A DNA stretch of 64,000 nt from Ecdyonurus torrentis (Eukaryota > Arthropoda > Insecta > Ephemeroptera > Heptageniidae). The notes under the pieces were generated by a model. It was given only the letters and a program-made list of their open reading frames with translations, did no database searches and was not told the DNA's origin. The stretch is from the NCBI GenBank assembly GCA_949318235.1, contig OX439129.1, positions 38,125,601 through 38,189,600 of the forward strand. The letters run 5' to 3'. Every line of letters begins with the position of its first letter. Position 1 is the stretch's first letter. Of this stretch, positions 52,284 to 64,000 are shown piece by piece. Made by a program: the position numbers and the translations under genes.

Positions 52284-53619
52284 GTAACTTGTATGGTTTA
52301 AACATTGGAGAACTTATAGAGATACTAATTGTAAAGAAATCATTTGATATTGGCATTATTGATAGGAATGGTAGGCAATCAAGTTCATGTATTCTACTGT
52401 GTAAAAATTATCACAAGATTTGAAATTAGGGAAATTTTTATATATTTTTCTGTCTAGTTGTTCTCCACACAAGAATTATATAATGAAATGAGTAACTTTG
52501 ATAACTTTCTTGAATCAGAAATAAATTTATTTTTATATTATGCTATATTATTATAACTATATATACCGCCAAACAAGATATATTTAAAATCGATGCACAG
52601 TTAAAAGTAATTATGTACTAATTTTTAAAAACATAAAAAGTGATTTCTTGGGAACTTTTTTTTTTTTTTTTTTAACACAGATTTTCACATCTCGTGCAAA
52701 CAAGTTATTTTATCGCGTGCAAGAAAAGTTTTAAAACTTTTGTATTGCCGCTACAACCTGTTGGTGCATTTTCTTTGGTAGTAAGCGAGAAAGCAAGCAG
52801 AGGGCAGCTGTGTTCATGTTTGGATGTTTTTGTACATCAGAAAAAGTACAAGATTTTACCTCGTCCCTCGTCCTATTCCTCCGATGCGTTACTGCATCCT
52901 CAAATTTGCATATTGCAATAGTACAATTCAACAATTTGACTAATTTGAATCCTCAGTTCACGAAGACTTTTATAATAAGCAACCACTGATTATTTTTATT
53001 TCTACAATACAAAAAAAAAAAAAAAAAAAAAAAAACTTTACTATTATAAATATTATTCCTTCTTGTACTGTAATAAAATTTTACAAAAATTGTAAATATT
53101 TCCATCGCTTGTGAATTAGTATTATATCACTCTACATCAAATTTTATATGATATGCCATCAAAAATTTGTAATAGAAATAGTAGTAGTGAATTAAAAATT
53201 AATGAAACGTACGCGAGGATTCTCTTATATAGTAATATAGTTTTAATTCTATTTATTCATTCTATTTATATAGTTAATTGGAACTTGGAATTAAATGGTC
53301 TAGCGTAGATGAGCGCTAGATTTTTTTTTAATATAATAATAATAAACAAAAATGTAGCAATTATTTTATTTTATGTGATCTCTCAACTATATTCTATAAT
53401 AAATTTATTTAATTTTTTAACATTATTTATTACATTAACCGCATCAGTTTTTCCTCATTGTTATTTTATACAAATGTTATATGTTTGCCATTGTTCACAT
53501 TCAATAATATGATTGTAAGATTTGAAGAGCTGTTTCACAAGAGGAAAAAGAACGTCCTATGCACTTAAGATTTATTACGTATATAGATACTGCGCTTTTC
53601 TTTTTATTGTATATTCCTT

Positions 53620-53621
53620 GA

Positions 53622-53661
<40 letters not shown>
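53620..53661. repeat. (GA)n microsatellite
   Basis: About 20 GA units with one interruption. Confidence 0.9.
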
Positions 53662-54261
53662 AATAAAAGAGAATTTCACTCAATTGAATGTCGCATCTCG
53701 TTGTTTGATCTCGCTAAAGTCAAAAGTCTTCATTCTTTTCCTTGTTATCAGATTGCATGAGAGACACATAAGTCAATAAAACAGGGAGGAAATACGAGCA
53801 CCAACCAACACCACCCTACACATTAGTGCAAATCATATCAGTCATGTCAAGTCGTCAATATCATGTTATTGCGTCGTTTTTTTATAATCATTGGGGATCG
53901 TGCTCTTTAATGCGATTTGGGCTTGAATTAATATTTATATGTTATATTGTTATTTTTATTGGCGAACAAATTAAAAGAAAAATTAATGTACTTTTCTGGT
54001 TATTTATATATTATATACTATTTAAAGCAATAACTTTCAAAGAGATTTCTGTTTTGTTTGGAACGCTGTATTGTATTTAGCACCATATTTGCCAAACTAA
54101 CGGCAATATATTTCCAATTTATTTAATTTATGTGTTTATGAGAATGACCTGAAGTGTCAAGTTCAAATTAATTAAGTAATAAGAAGAATGTACAATTTTA
54201 TTTTACAACAATGCCTCTCTATACTTTTGTTTTCTAAATGAAGGAAGAAAAAAAAATCAAT

Positions 54262-54521
54262 TTATATACATACATATCATGACGCTATAATCCCGTTCGG
54301 GGTAAGCCAACAACACAGATGTTTTATCCTGACCCAATGATAGACCTCCACAACTTCCTATCCTGACATACTTCACTTGCTTCCTCCAGTCTCATACCTT
54401 GTTTCATACACTTCCTTTTGCATTTCATACTGCGTACATTCTTATTTTTCAAACATCTTCCAACCACCTCAGACCATGATGTTTTAGGCCTGCCTCTATA
54501 TCTCCTTTTATACTCTAACAA
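54262..54521 (-). mobile_element. 5'-truncated LINE: 3' end of a reverse transcriptase ORF
   Basis: The - strand frame at 54324-54521 encodes about 65 residues with YRGRPKTSWSEVVGRCL and, near its end, VCQDRKLWRSIIGSG. The pattern GRP..W...V followed by a DRK.WR motif is the usual C-terminal tail of ORF2 in several non-LTR retrotransposon clades (RTE/Jockey-like). After the stop, a short 3' region reads CCCGAACGGGATTATAGCG and ends near a TATGTATG-type repeat at about 54262, as in many such LINEs. Everything upstream, including the polymerase core, is missing. A dead fragment inserted antisense in a canoe intron. The clade is uncertain. Confidence 0.6.
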
Positions 54522-54599
54522 TAAGTACCATCAATGTATCTTGTTTTTAGTTGATAATAAATAAATATATGATATTAATGTATTATTTTGATGCTGCAG

Positions 54600-54883
54600 A
54601 GCTGCCCGAGACCAGTTTCACGCGGTCCATCTCCAACCCCGAGGCTGTGATGCGACGACGTCGTCAGCAGAAACTGGAGCGCAAACTTCAGCAGTTCCGC
54701 AGCAAGGATGGAGGACCAGACACGGGTGGTACCCTCAAGATCTACGGCGAGGCTCTTTGTCGTGACGTGCCTTACAAGACGTTACTGCTTAGTGTTAGTG
54801 ATACAGCTCACATGGTTGTCAAGGAGATGCTCAGTAAATATGGACTGGACCGAGAGGACTCTCTGACGTACTGCTTAGTTCAG
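54600..54883 (+). CDS. cno: Canoe/afadin exon: inter-RA linker and start of second RA domain
   Basis: The acceptor GATGCTGCAG|AG completes a split Glu codon (residue 224). The 94 codons that follow run to GTTCAG|GTCAGT in phase 0. They begin LPETSFTRSISNPEAVMRRR, the most conserved stretch of the afadin/canoe linker, then RQQKLERKLQQFRS, a charged helix. The second RA domain starts at about residue 265 (TGGTLKIYGEAL) and continues with PYKTLLLSVSD and LSKYGLDREDSLTYCLVQ. RA2 adopts a ubiquitin-like fold and contributes to Rap1 binding. Confidence 0.97.
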
Positions 54884-56722
54884 GTCAGTTTTGAAAATAG
54901 TAGTTGGCGTGGACATTAATGTTGTGTATTAGATAGCTCAGTTTAAACATTTCTATCATCAATATTTATCATTTAGCGCATAATTTAAAGGTAAAACATG
55001 TATTTGATAGTAATGGTGTTACTAAACCCTGTTTCTTGCTGCACAAAATGCGCAATTCCATTAAAAAGGCATAAAGTGATCGTTTTTTTTTTTTTTTTTT
55101 TTTTTTTTGTTTGGAGCACACAAAAAACAGAGCTTAGAACACCATTACTCATTAGTATGTAAACATGAGTCACGAAATTGAATATTAATTTCTATGCATT
55201 TTTTTGATAAACTTAAGTTGCTTTTAGCAACAATAACTTTATAACATAAGTGCAGATCAGCTTAAAGATTATTAATAAGGTGTATTGAAGAAATCATGCT
55301 CATAGTTCCTTGAACTATATGAGAGAAGGAGGGAAAAAAATAAAACAGAAGATGTTAAACACACACACAAAAGAAAATCACTAATATAGAAAACGTCTAT
55401 TTTCAGTGTAAAATCAATTCTTGATAGAAACAAAAAAATATTATCCTGTATATTTTAATCCTCATTTTCGTACGATATGCTCTGTATTCAAAATTGTCAC
55501 CACCAGTATAGGCAGCAAAAGTTAAGTAAAAATCTGTAAGTGGATTAATAATTTAGATGGCGCAATAAAAAATGAATCTATCTATAAATAGAAAACAATT
55601 TTAACGCTCATTTCCTTTTAATCGCTTTTCCTCACACCTTAATGCAATGTGAAGTAAAAGACATAAACATCTGAAGTTATGTCCTTGTCAATGGCTTATT
55701 GATTTCCTATCAATATCTCTTGACTATCGAGTATTGTCAATGTGTATTAATCAATATCTGTCATTCTTGTGGCTTGTCAATTAAAACATTTTAGGATGAA
55801 CTTTTCTAAGCATATTGCAAAGCTTTTTTTTTTTTTTTTTTTTTTAAATATAAACATTTCATTTTAAAATGTAAATTTATTTTATTTTGTACGTAATAAA
55901 AATCTCTTAAAAATATATTAATTAAAATAAAGTTTTGGTCTGGAAAATCGTAATTAAAAACCAGATGAATACAATACGTATAAAACAATAATAAAGCTTT
56001 ATACTTTTTTTTAAATCTTTTTTTGTGTATTTATTATTTTTATGACAGGTTTAAAAAAACGACAATATCTCGCTTCAATGGATCGTAAATTGAAGCCTTT
56101 GTTAACTCAAGGGATGCCAATTACTTGACTGTTGACATTTATATAGATCAACCCTATATTCCAACATGACAAACAAACGTTTATTGATTTTCACCTTGCA
56201 TAAAAAATGTATAACAAGTCAACATCTTGATTTACATAACAATTTTATTATGCAAAATTGTTTGTTGACTTTTGTCCGATTGACCTTTCAGCTTAAATTA
56301 TTTTCGTAAAGAACAAAAAGATAATATAATATTTTTATTTTTATTTTTTTTTTTTGCTTTAGTATTAAATTATAGTATTAGTATAGCCTTTAGTTTTTTT
56401 TATTATAGTAATTTTATTCTTTTTAGAGGTGATTGAAGTAACATTTAATAATAAAATCGTCTCACGGACAAAAATAAACGCGCAATAATTATGTTAGCCC
56501 GATTGGAGTAACAATTATTTATAACAACATAATTTTAATAATTATACGTCTAATTATTTATGCTATTCCAAAATAGCAACATTTTATAACATATAAATTA
56601 CGTAATTTCTTTTATCCGCATTGAAGAACCTATATATTAAACTAGCGCAGGATTAGTACCCTGAAACTAGCGTAATTATAACAGTGTGCATTCAATTGTA
56701 TAATCTATTCCGTGTGTTACAG
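54884..56722 (+). other. cno: Canoe intron of 1.8 kb
   Basis: A phase-0 intron, GTCAGT to TGTGTTACAG. AT-rich, with long T tracts at about 55084 and 55825. No other feature is recognised. Confidence 0.9.
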
Positions 56723-56849
56723 GTGAACCTGGCGGTGAATGTAGATAGCAAAGAGTACCACGGGGGAGGAGGCGGTGCGAGCCGCGAGTACATTCTGGAT
56801 GACGACGAGTGTCCCTTGGCAATCCTCATGAATCATCCGTCATCAAGAG
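56723..56849 (+). CDS. cno: Canoe/afadin exon: end of second RA domain
   Basis: It starts after GTGTTACAG|GTGAAC in phase 0; 42 codons (residues 319-360) run to AAGAG|GTAAGA, leaving one base. The sequence VNLAVNVDSKEYHGGG has an inserted Gly run, then REYILDDDECPLAILMNHPSS. The ILDDDECPL motif is shared by vertebrate afadin and canoe at the end of RA2. The next exon should begin with GILVFQ-like sequence leading to the FHA domain; it is not found before position 64000, so the gene is cut by the window edge. Confidence 0.96.
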
Positions 56850-57769
56850 GTAAGAGATGAGTTTTCATGACATTTTCCAACGATATCAATTTCTCACTAT
56901 TGAATACTGACGACAGTATGAGTGAGAAACGTTAATAAATAATAAATTTTATATAAATACTACTGTATAGCTATAGCTGTCAAAGAATGACATGAATAAA
57001 TAGTGTTATAGTAAAAGTCGCTTATCAATATAATGTGTTATAAAATATTCATTGGTAATATCTTCTTTGTGTTTATAAATTATAACATTATATTTTTTCT
57101 TATTGATTTATATATATATATGAATAAGGGACGATAGAAAGTGGATGAATATCGAGCGGCCGTGTTTAGAATTTCATAATATGAAGTAGCTTATCAAGGT
57201 AATGTTAAACAAGGTGCTTCTTTACAGGAGAGAGGGGGGGGGGGCTTAGGTAAGCAACAAGGGGGTCGGTAACCCCCTTTTTTCTGACTCACAGTCGGTG
57301 TGTGACTTAGCTGATAACAGTAAAAAGGCTATAGTTCCGGTAAGTGTTTGAAAATTTATAAACTGCGCGATAGTGTTTGTCTGGTGTACATTTTTCACAC
57401 GCAGTTTTTTTTTTTTTTTTTTTTTTTTTTTGTCATCATGTCTGCAAATTGGTAACTCTTGTTTTGCTTGTTAACAATATATGTTTTGTATTAACGTCTC
57501 TACGGTAACAAGAACAATTTTGATATTGATACTTCATCATCTTATTTCTTTCAATATATGTTATATAAAAATATAACCTAATGCTTGCTTCATTATGTTC
57601 ATTAAATTTTATTACTATCAAATTTCACTTTAATTATTTCGTTTTAAAAAAAACAAACGATATGACCTAAAAAATGGTAATAGCAAAAATAATAATAATA
57701 AAAGTAAAACAAAATAATGCTCATTACCATGATTGCTACATTATTTTTTATTTTCTCGTTGTGCGAGAT

Positions 57770-57980
57770 TGGGGGTGGTAGTACTATTGGAGACCGTAAT
57801 GGCGCTTTGGTAGTGTACTTGTGGTGCGCGGAGCGAGCGAGTGAGTGAGATTTTTTTCCCTCAATCTCTTGCTCGCTCGCTCAACTCGCACTGGCAAGCG
57901 ACACATAAGTTCAGATATTGGAGCGACCTAGCACAGAACAAGCGGACACCTTTAACAATGATGGACTGGGGTATAAGACG
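57770..57980. promoter_or_regulatory. GC-richer patch with GAGCGAGCGAG hairpin
   Basis: GAGCGAGCGAG at 57831-57841 pairs with CTCGCTCGCTC at 57872-57882, and neighbouring bases extend the stem imperfectly. CpG is raised relative to the flanks. It could be an intronic regulatory element; no coding sense is recognised. Confidence 0.25.
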
Positions 57981-58449
57981 TACGTACACCTTGATGTTGT
58001 GTGTTGATGTAGAGACCAAAAAAATACAACAAAATAATTACATTTTTACGTGACCCAATGTCATAATTATTATACATGTACTGTATGTATTACCCTCTTT
58101 TGTTGTATAGCGAACCTTTCTTCTTTTGGGTTTTGTAATTGGAGAACATGCATAACAATAGCAGTGCTCTCTATTACCGCATTTTTTTTTTTTTTTTTTT
58201 TTACTAATTTTTTTATATAGGTTGTATAATATTTCTTCTGAAACCTTAATTATTATTTATATTTTTAGTTTTCATGTAACAATGGCCAGCTTTTTAGCAG
58301 TATTAGTCCGCAGTCCTTGAAGAAGGTATATAACTGCATATAGGCTAGAGAAATTAACAGCAGGTGCATAATTAATTGCACATTTGCACTGCAGTATTTC
58401 AAAAACGATTCTTGAAGTCACTTATATTTTTCTCTGTGGAGATGCTTCG

Positions 58450-59006
58450 TCACTGTAAAGGCAATTTATTTTTATAAATTATTTTCATTAAAAAAAAAAT
58501 GAATTACTATTTAATAAAATCATTGCAACCTGAAATTTAATTATGTGTTGTTGTTAAAAAGGTGCATTTACATATTTATTTGTTGTAACTTTTTGCAGAG
58601 CAAATTGTTAAATATTGTTTTAAATGAGAAAATTTATTTTGCTGCGCAAAGTAACAACAAATAAATTAATATGCAAATGCACGTCACATGAAGTGTATTT
58701 ACACATCATGCATTATTTATTTGTTTTACAAAATGTATTGGAAGTAGTTGTTATTGCTTTTTAAATAAAATTTACAATTAGATTAATATGTATAATTAAA
58801 TTAATACATATCTTTTAAATTGCAATTTTTTTATATAAAATAAATAAATTCTTATTATCAGTATCGCAAAAAAATGCATTCACTAATTTATTTATGTAAC
58901 TTTGCGCAAAATAATTATTTTCCTATTTAAAACAATGTTATTTCATAATTTGCTATACGCAAAGTTACAGCAAATAAGTGAGTGTGTGAATGCACCTTTA
59001 CAGTGA
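58450..59006. mobile_element. Compound palindromic MITE-like element
   Basis: Two hairpins of one family lie 192 bases apart: 58559-58682 and 58875-58998. Each has arms built on a GTGCATT...TTTATTTG.TGTAACTTTGCG core, so the core occurs four times in alternating orientation. The outer bases TCACTGTAAAGG (58450-58461) recur in exact inverse complement at 58995-59006, suggesting the ends of the whole 557-bp unit. No convincing target duplication was found, so the superfamily is not assigned. It may be one element nested in or fused to another copy. Confidence 0.65.
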
Positions 59007-60433
59007 CTAGTAATTGACGACTTTGCAGTAGAAATTTGCTCATTATTGTATTGTTAGGGATCAATATAGTTTTTACATTAATACAACAATAATAATAGAA
59101 TTTGCATTTTTCTATTCATTTTGTTGTTATTATTTTATTAAATCATAAATTATTCATATAAAAAGATATATCTGTCATTGTGGCTATCTTATTTTGCATA
59201 ACCAAAAATAAATAAAAATGTATATAGATAAGTTGCTAACGTGCATTATAAAATGTTCTATACTGAAGTAATGTTTTACTAATGAAATATGTAAGATCTG
59301 CAACTGCTTAAGCTTTGAACCTGAATTAGATTTTGTTCAATAAGATTTTAATTGCGATAAGTGATAAGTTAGATTAGATTACGTTTTGCATATATGTTCT
59401 TACATACAGTAAAGTGTTATAGCCACTTCTTGAGCATAACTTTTGAAATGTTAAAAGGAAGGGTCGGGGGTCGAGTAATCATAAAATGGTGTATAAAAGT
59501 CGAGCAGTCAAACTCCTTAGAGCAAAACTTGAAGAACTTTTCACATTTTCGTACTTTTACCACAAGTGTGGGGAGAAAAAAAAATCTCGGTTGACGTAGA
59601 CTTTTTTATGTTATGTTATAAATTATTAATCATCATCATTTTGATATTTTTGTTGGTTAATAATATAAGTAAGTAAAGCAAGATAAAAGCTCTTTAATCT
59701 TCGTGAATGTTTTTTCAAATATTGTATACAATACATTAAAGTTGCAAAATTATAAGAGGATTACAAACTCTGAATATTTCATATAAACTTTTACGCCACA
59801 TTGTGACTGATTTATATTTTGTTGTTGTTGTTAATATTTTTACACAAACGATCCTAATTCAAAAATCGGAACTTTATTTTATGATCATGTAAAAATGTCA
59901 CTGTCACAAAGTGCAATTACTTCATGCAATTTAATACAAGAAAAAGTCGTTGAGCAAATTTAGTCCCAAAATAATAGTAGTAAAAAGTAACGATTTTTTT
60001 ACCCCGTGAAATCAAGCATACAACCTCTCGATTTAATCCAACTGTTTTATACTTGCGGTTACAAATTTTATACTGTATATTTTTACAATTCACTCGTTTT
60101 GTTAAAACGAGGTTTATATAATTTTATAATTTATTTATTATTATTATTATTTATTTTTTAATTTTTAGTTTAGTCATTATATTATTATTATTTATGTTTT
60201 TAATATTAGTCAACATGTATTTTATAATTTAGCTCTTTCATACAGGTAAAAAACAACAACTATACTAATGGCAGATACTTGAATCCTGTAAATTGCAATA
60301 GGTCAACATTACAACCTGGAACAAGTATTACTATATACGTCCCCAGCGTCCCCTAATGTAGGTTAAATGTCATCTATAGATGAGTCGTACCTTTATGATT
60401 CACTTGCATTAGGTACTTTTAATATTTTAGTAC

Positions 60434-60517
60434 ACACTGGACCCGAATAAATCTGACCACTTACGTTAAAGTTTCCCCATTTGGAGAGATTCGGTCAGAT
60501 TTATTCGGGACCAGTGT
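60434..60517. repeat. Hairpin with 25-bp arms
   Basis: ACACTGGACCCGAATAAATC... at 60434-60458 pairs with 60493-60517 at 24 of 25 positions, with a 34-base loop. The short length and high arm identity suggest a recent small foldback element. No target duplication is certain. Confidence 0.85.
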
Positions 60518-60652
60518 ATATCAATACCTGTTCCAAGCTAGCGTTTACCTTGTATTTTATTTTATATTTGACATTAGATAGTAATTTTTTTCCGTGTACA
60601 AACATTAATAATATATCATGATAACATTTCTGATTTGTGTCTTTATCAATTA

Positions 60653-60653
<1 letters not shown>

Positions 60654-60693
<40 letters not shown>
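60654..60693. repeat. Poly-A run of about 40 bases
   Basis: An uninterrupted A tract. Confidence 0.95.
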
Positions 60694-60696
<3 letters not shown>

Positions 60697-62275
60697 CTTT
60701 CTTACATAGATTTTTTTATTCAATAATGTAGCCAATTATTTTTCATGATGAAAATAGCAAATTCAATTGATATACATGGCTGTCACACTGTGTTCTACGT
60801 ACACCTGTAATTTATATATAAGAACGATGCCGATGGTCTGTAAATTGAAACTCCTTCAAGCGTTTTTAGTTTCGTAGAATATAATGATGTAACATTGGAA
60901 GTTACACTCGCATTGATCGTCTTGATATTCGATCCTTTATTTCCAAGGAATTTTGCTGTATGTATGTGGGTATATATTGATAGACAATCAAAATGTTTCT
61001 CTTTTTGACAAGATAAGTATATAGGGATGTATTTTTTTTCTTCTTCAATTCAATTTAAAAATATATTTTTTTATGCGACTTTTTTTTCTTCTAAGGATTC
61101 ACTATAGTAAGTTTTTGTAGAAATTGTCAAACCAAAATGTAAATATAAACTTTATTTATATAGATAAAGTGGTCGGTCAGTGCTCCAAATCAATAAATTT
61201 TACGAACTTTATTAACTTTTGTTAAGTTTTGGATTTAAATTTCCCTTACTTCATTATAATATATTCTTTTATTATTACTTTGTAATCAATGGCATTTTAT
61301 AGTCTATAAAGACCTCGATACTTCAATTTGCATTCTATATAAAGGGTGGCAAAATTATATTATAATATAATAATGCCATGGAGTAAGGCTAAATTTAAGA
61401 TTGACGATGTGTGGAAAATGATTATCTTTAGCGTCATTATATTATAATATTATTAAGTGGGGGAGGTTTAATAATTGGAATACTGACCATATAAGTTTTA
61501 TGAAAGAAAAAAGGGTGGGGGGTTTAGAATATTAGATATGAGGTAGTAGATATATAGGGCGCTTGCGCCTATCAAAAAGTCGCGATACAAAATAAGTTTG
61601 TCTCGTTATAATCTATATTATGAGAAGTATTTTTCTTCCTTCAGTCTTTACGGAATGTTGGTGAAGTACACACATGACAAAAATCAAATAATAAGGAATC
61701 ATGATCGGATGGCGTTTCAGCAATTCACATCTAAGAGGCCGAAACTATGAAGTTTTGTTAGGTCTGATTCGCACCTTATATAATGCTTTATCACAAAACG
61801 CAATAAATTCAATATACACATTTTATCGCTTTTCACTTCGCACCCACAGCACTTCACCTTTTTGTTTTTATTATATGAAAACTATTTTTATTACACCTTA
61901 TTTTTATTTTTTGTACTACTGGGACGGAAGTTTTTTCTATATAAATTAATCTGATTTAAGTACCTGTTTTGTTTAAAATTAAATATTTATTTTATTAACT
62001 CTTATATTATATACTAATTTAATATAATTAGGATAAGGTAGACAGTATCAAAAGTTAATACTTAAATATTAAAAAGACATCGTATGTTATAAATTACGTG
62101 GTCAGTGTTATATATATGAGAGTTGACAACAATTGCAAGGTAGACTTATGAATAATTATCAACATTGAAGCAGCTTATATTATACAGTACAAAAGTATAA
62201 TATGTAGAGTATGTATGTGGTTTTTTGATGGTTATTATACCTTCTCCTCCCTTGGGCTTTGCGTTAATTATATAT

Positions 62276-62280
<5 letters not shown>

Positions 62281-62337
<57 letters not shown>
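62281..62337. repeat. (TA)n microsatellite
   Basis: About 28 TA units. Confidence 0.95.
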
Positions 62338-62339
<2 letters not shown>

Positions 62340-62399
62340 TATAGCAATGTTAATCTCGCCCGCACAACATTTGTTTTGTGCCAGTTTGAAGTCTTTTGA

Positions 62400-62435
62400 T
62401 GTTGTTGTTGTTGTTGTTGTTGCTGCTGCTGCTGC
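62400..62435. repeat. (TTG)n(CTG)n trinucleotide repeat
   Basis: About seven TTG units are followed by five CTG units. It yields Val or Ala runs in spurious frames. Confidence 0.9.
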
Positions 62436-62973
62436 TTTGCTTGCTTTATTATACTCTTTTGTTTCACCGAGATGAAACAAAAGTTGCTACATTATTAAAT
62501 AATACAGTTCAACCACAAATTATAAAAGTAAAAAAAGAAAAATGAGCATTGTGACATTTCCTAAGCTCGTTATTTTATATAAAAGCTGTATATAAATATA
62601 TTGTCGCTTTGTAATATAATATATTATATATTATATATATATATATATATAAATATATATACAAGTACAATTGAGTTCTCAGATTTTATATTAAATTTTG
62701 TTTACTCAAAATGCTATTTAAAAGTTATGCTTTATTTTAATATTATTTTTATGTAAACTTTTATTTCATTTGTCTGTCGTTTGTTTTAAAATTAAATGAC
62801 TTTTCAGTCTTCCATCATCTTGTCTTTTCTCTCTTTGTCTTGTTTTTTTGTTTTTTATCAGAAAAATGTTGTTAATTAATATTTGAAACCTTGCAAAATT
62901 CGTTGCTCAAAATGAGTTGTTAAACAAGAATGTTGCTGTGTATTTTACTTTGTCAAAGTCAGCTAGAGGTTTG

Positions 62974-62987
62974 GTTGCCGTGGCAAC
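62974..62987. promoter_or_regulatory. Perfect palindromic X-box (RFX-type site)
   Basis: GTTGCCGTGGCAAC is two perfect inverted half-sites with a 2-base spacer, matching the consensus bound by RFX family factors (DAF-19 and Rfx in invertebrates). It sits in a small GC-richer patch within the canoe intron. Function is inferred from the motif alone. Confidence 0.45.
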
Positions 62988-64000
62988 GCTAGGCATCATG
63001 CGTGATTGATTTTTTTAATTAACTTACAATATATACATATTACAAAGTGTGTCACATTACTGTTTACTCTCTCTAAAGTTCAATTAAACGTATTTTTTTT
63101 TCTATCTTTGAAAAAAAAAATTGGAGCGAAAGTGACAAATAATCTTGTGTAACTTGTTTTGTGGTATTTAAAAAGTATATTTCTTGAAATGACCAGAAAC
63201 GTAATATAAGGTAGGAGGCAAAGGAGGGTATGATGTTCAAAGAAATTAGTTATGTAATATTGAAGTGCATGTCCTTCGTGCTGAATGCACTCTCGTAACC
63301 TTAAACCGGTACACTCGGGCGGCCTTCTTCGTAGATAGTAATCAGAAAATATACCGATAGGATTCCGATTGTATATCCATGAACAAACATGCTATTTTCA
63401 TATACATTTTTAATCAAATATGGAAAAATGCTTGAAATCATTCATAGAAGATTATATTATATAATGTCAAATTGTTTCCCTCAAATAGCAAAAAAAAAAA
63501 AAAAAAAAAAAAGAAGAAGAAGAATAAGAAGAAGAAGAAGAAAGTATCAAAATATGCCGATAACTTAATTGATGTATCATACCTTAAAAATAATCGATTT
63601 AACATAAATTAGCATGCTTAATTTTTTTAATTATCTGTAGAGATAACAATCCTCTGCGTATACCATTATGTATATATTTTTATTACTCTTACTACTCTTC
63701 TTGATTAGATATTATATATGAGCATTATTCGCAACTGAGTTAAAAACAGATCGAATTATTCTAAATATAGTACATTATAATGTAGATGAAGCAAAACATT
63801 TACACGCTATTTTATTTATAAAAATAGTATACGTCATATAGGCGAGGACTGAGTATATTATAATATAAATTGATTTAGGGATTAATTAATTAATTATTAC
63901 CAAATGATAAGGTTTAAAAAGAATCTTGTATTTACATTTTGAATATTTAATATTATTCATTTATACACGAACTATTATTTTTAGTATTATAGGCCGTTAC

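Larger units (their letters stand above)
52284..54599 (+). other. cno: Canoe intron of 2.3 kb
   Basis: A phase-1 intron from GTAACT to GATGCTGCAG. It contains an unexplained GC-richer patch at 52690-52935, a poly-A run, a GA microsatellite and the LINE tail at 54262-54521 on the opposite strand. The patch has open frames on both strands but no recognised protein similarity. Confidence 0.9.
56850..64000 (+). other. cno: Canoe intron, at least 7.15 kb, open at the window edge
   Basis: A phase-1 intron beginning GTAAGA. No downstream canoe exon is visible. It holds a GC-rich hairpin patch (57770-57980), the compound palindromic element (58450-59006), a small hairpin (60434-60517), (TA)n and trinucleotide repeats (62281-62435), and an X-box palindrome (62974-62987). 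Confidence 0.85.

Noticed and set aside
57841..58053. 70-residue + strand frame considered as the next canoe exon
   Set aside because: It lacks the expected GILVFQ-like start and any FHA-domain residues, and its splice phase does not fit the donor at 56849.
59394..59594. 66-residue + strand frame considered as a canoe exon
   Set aside because: No similarity to afadin/canoe and no suitable splice sites.

Overview
The window is AT-rich animal nuclear DNA, most likely from an arthropod (insect or crustacean). It has one clearly recognisable gene with small exons in very large introns, exact GT-AG junctions, dense microsatellites and homopolymer runs, and several short non-autonomous DNA transposons. 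There are no bacterial operons, CRISPR arrays, rRNA or recognisable tRNA genes. The species cannot be fixed from the sequence.

The main gene is the 5' half of canoe/afadin, an actin-binding adherens-junction scaffold, on the + strand. Six internal exons are certain: 27354-27566, 50362-50554, 51468-51577, 52118-52283, 54600-54883 and 56723-56849. They join in frame and encode about 360 residues: a Pro/Gly-rich N-terminus, the WNANRLDLF motif, the first Ras-association (RA) domain, a basic Lys-rich linker, the SFTRSISNPE linker and the second RA domain up to the ILDDDECPL motif. The FHA, DIL and PDZ domains must lie beyond position 64000. A non-coding first exon is likely in the GC-richer block near 10.6-11.2 kb, ending at a strong donor (10951 or nearby). 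The first intron would then be about 16 kb and the second is 22.8 kb.

A second gene may start at about 5 kb on the - strand. A GC-rich island holds an ATG in good context, a 37-codon reading frame that looks like a signal peptide, and a GTGAGT donor at 4820/4819. The rest of that gene would lie off the left end. If real, it and canoe are divergently transcribed.

Mobile DNA is mostly small inverted-repeat elements. There is a clean 892-bp hAT-type element with an 8-bp target duplication (41840-42731), two copies of a TA-flanked ~300-bp family (5754-6057, 7562-7862), a 224-bp TAA-flanked element (8769-8992), a 247-bp hairpin element in a short canoe intron (50641-50887), a compound palindromic element (58450-59006), several smaller hairpins, and the 3' tail of a LINE on the - strand (54262-54521). 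Islands of higher GC content inside the introns (about 25.4, 28.5, 34.1, 37.4, 39.5, 46.8, 57.8 and 63.0 kb) carry palindromic transcription-factor motifs and are the best enhancer or alternative-promoter candidates. I found no obvious new biological system. The most interesting leads are the orphan signal-peptide exon and the long hairpins within canoe introns.
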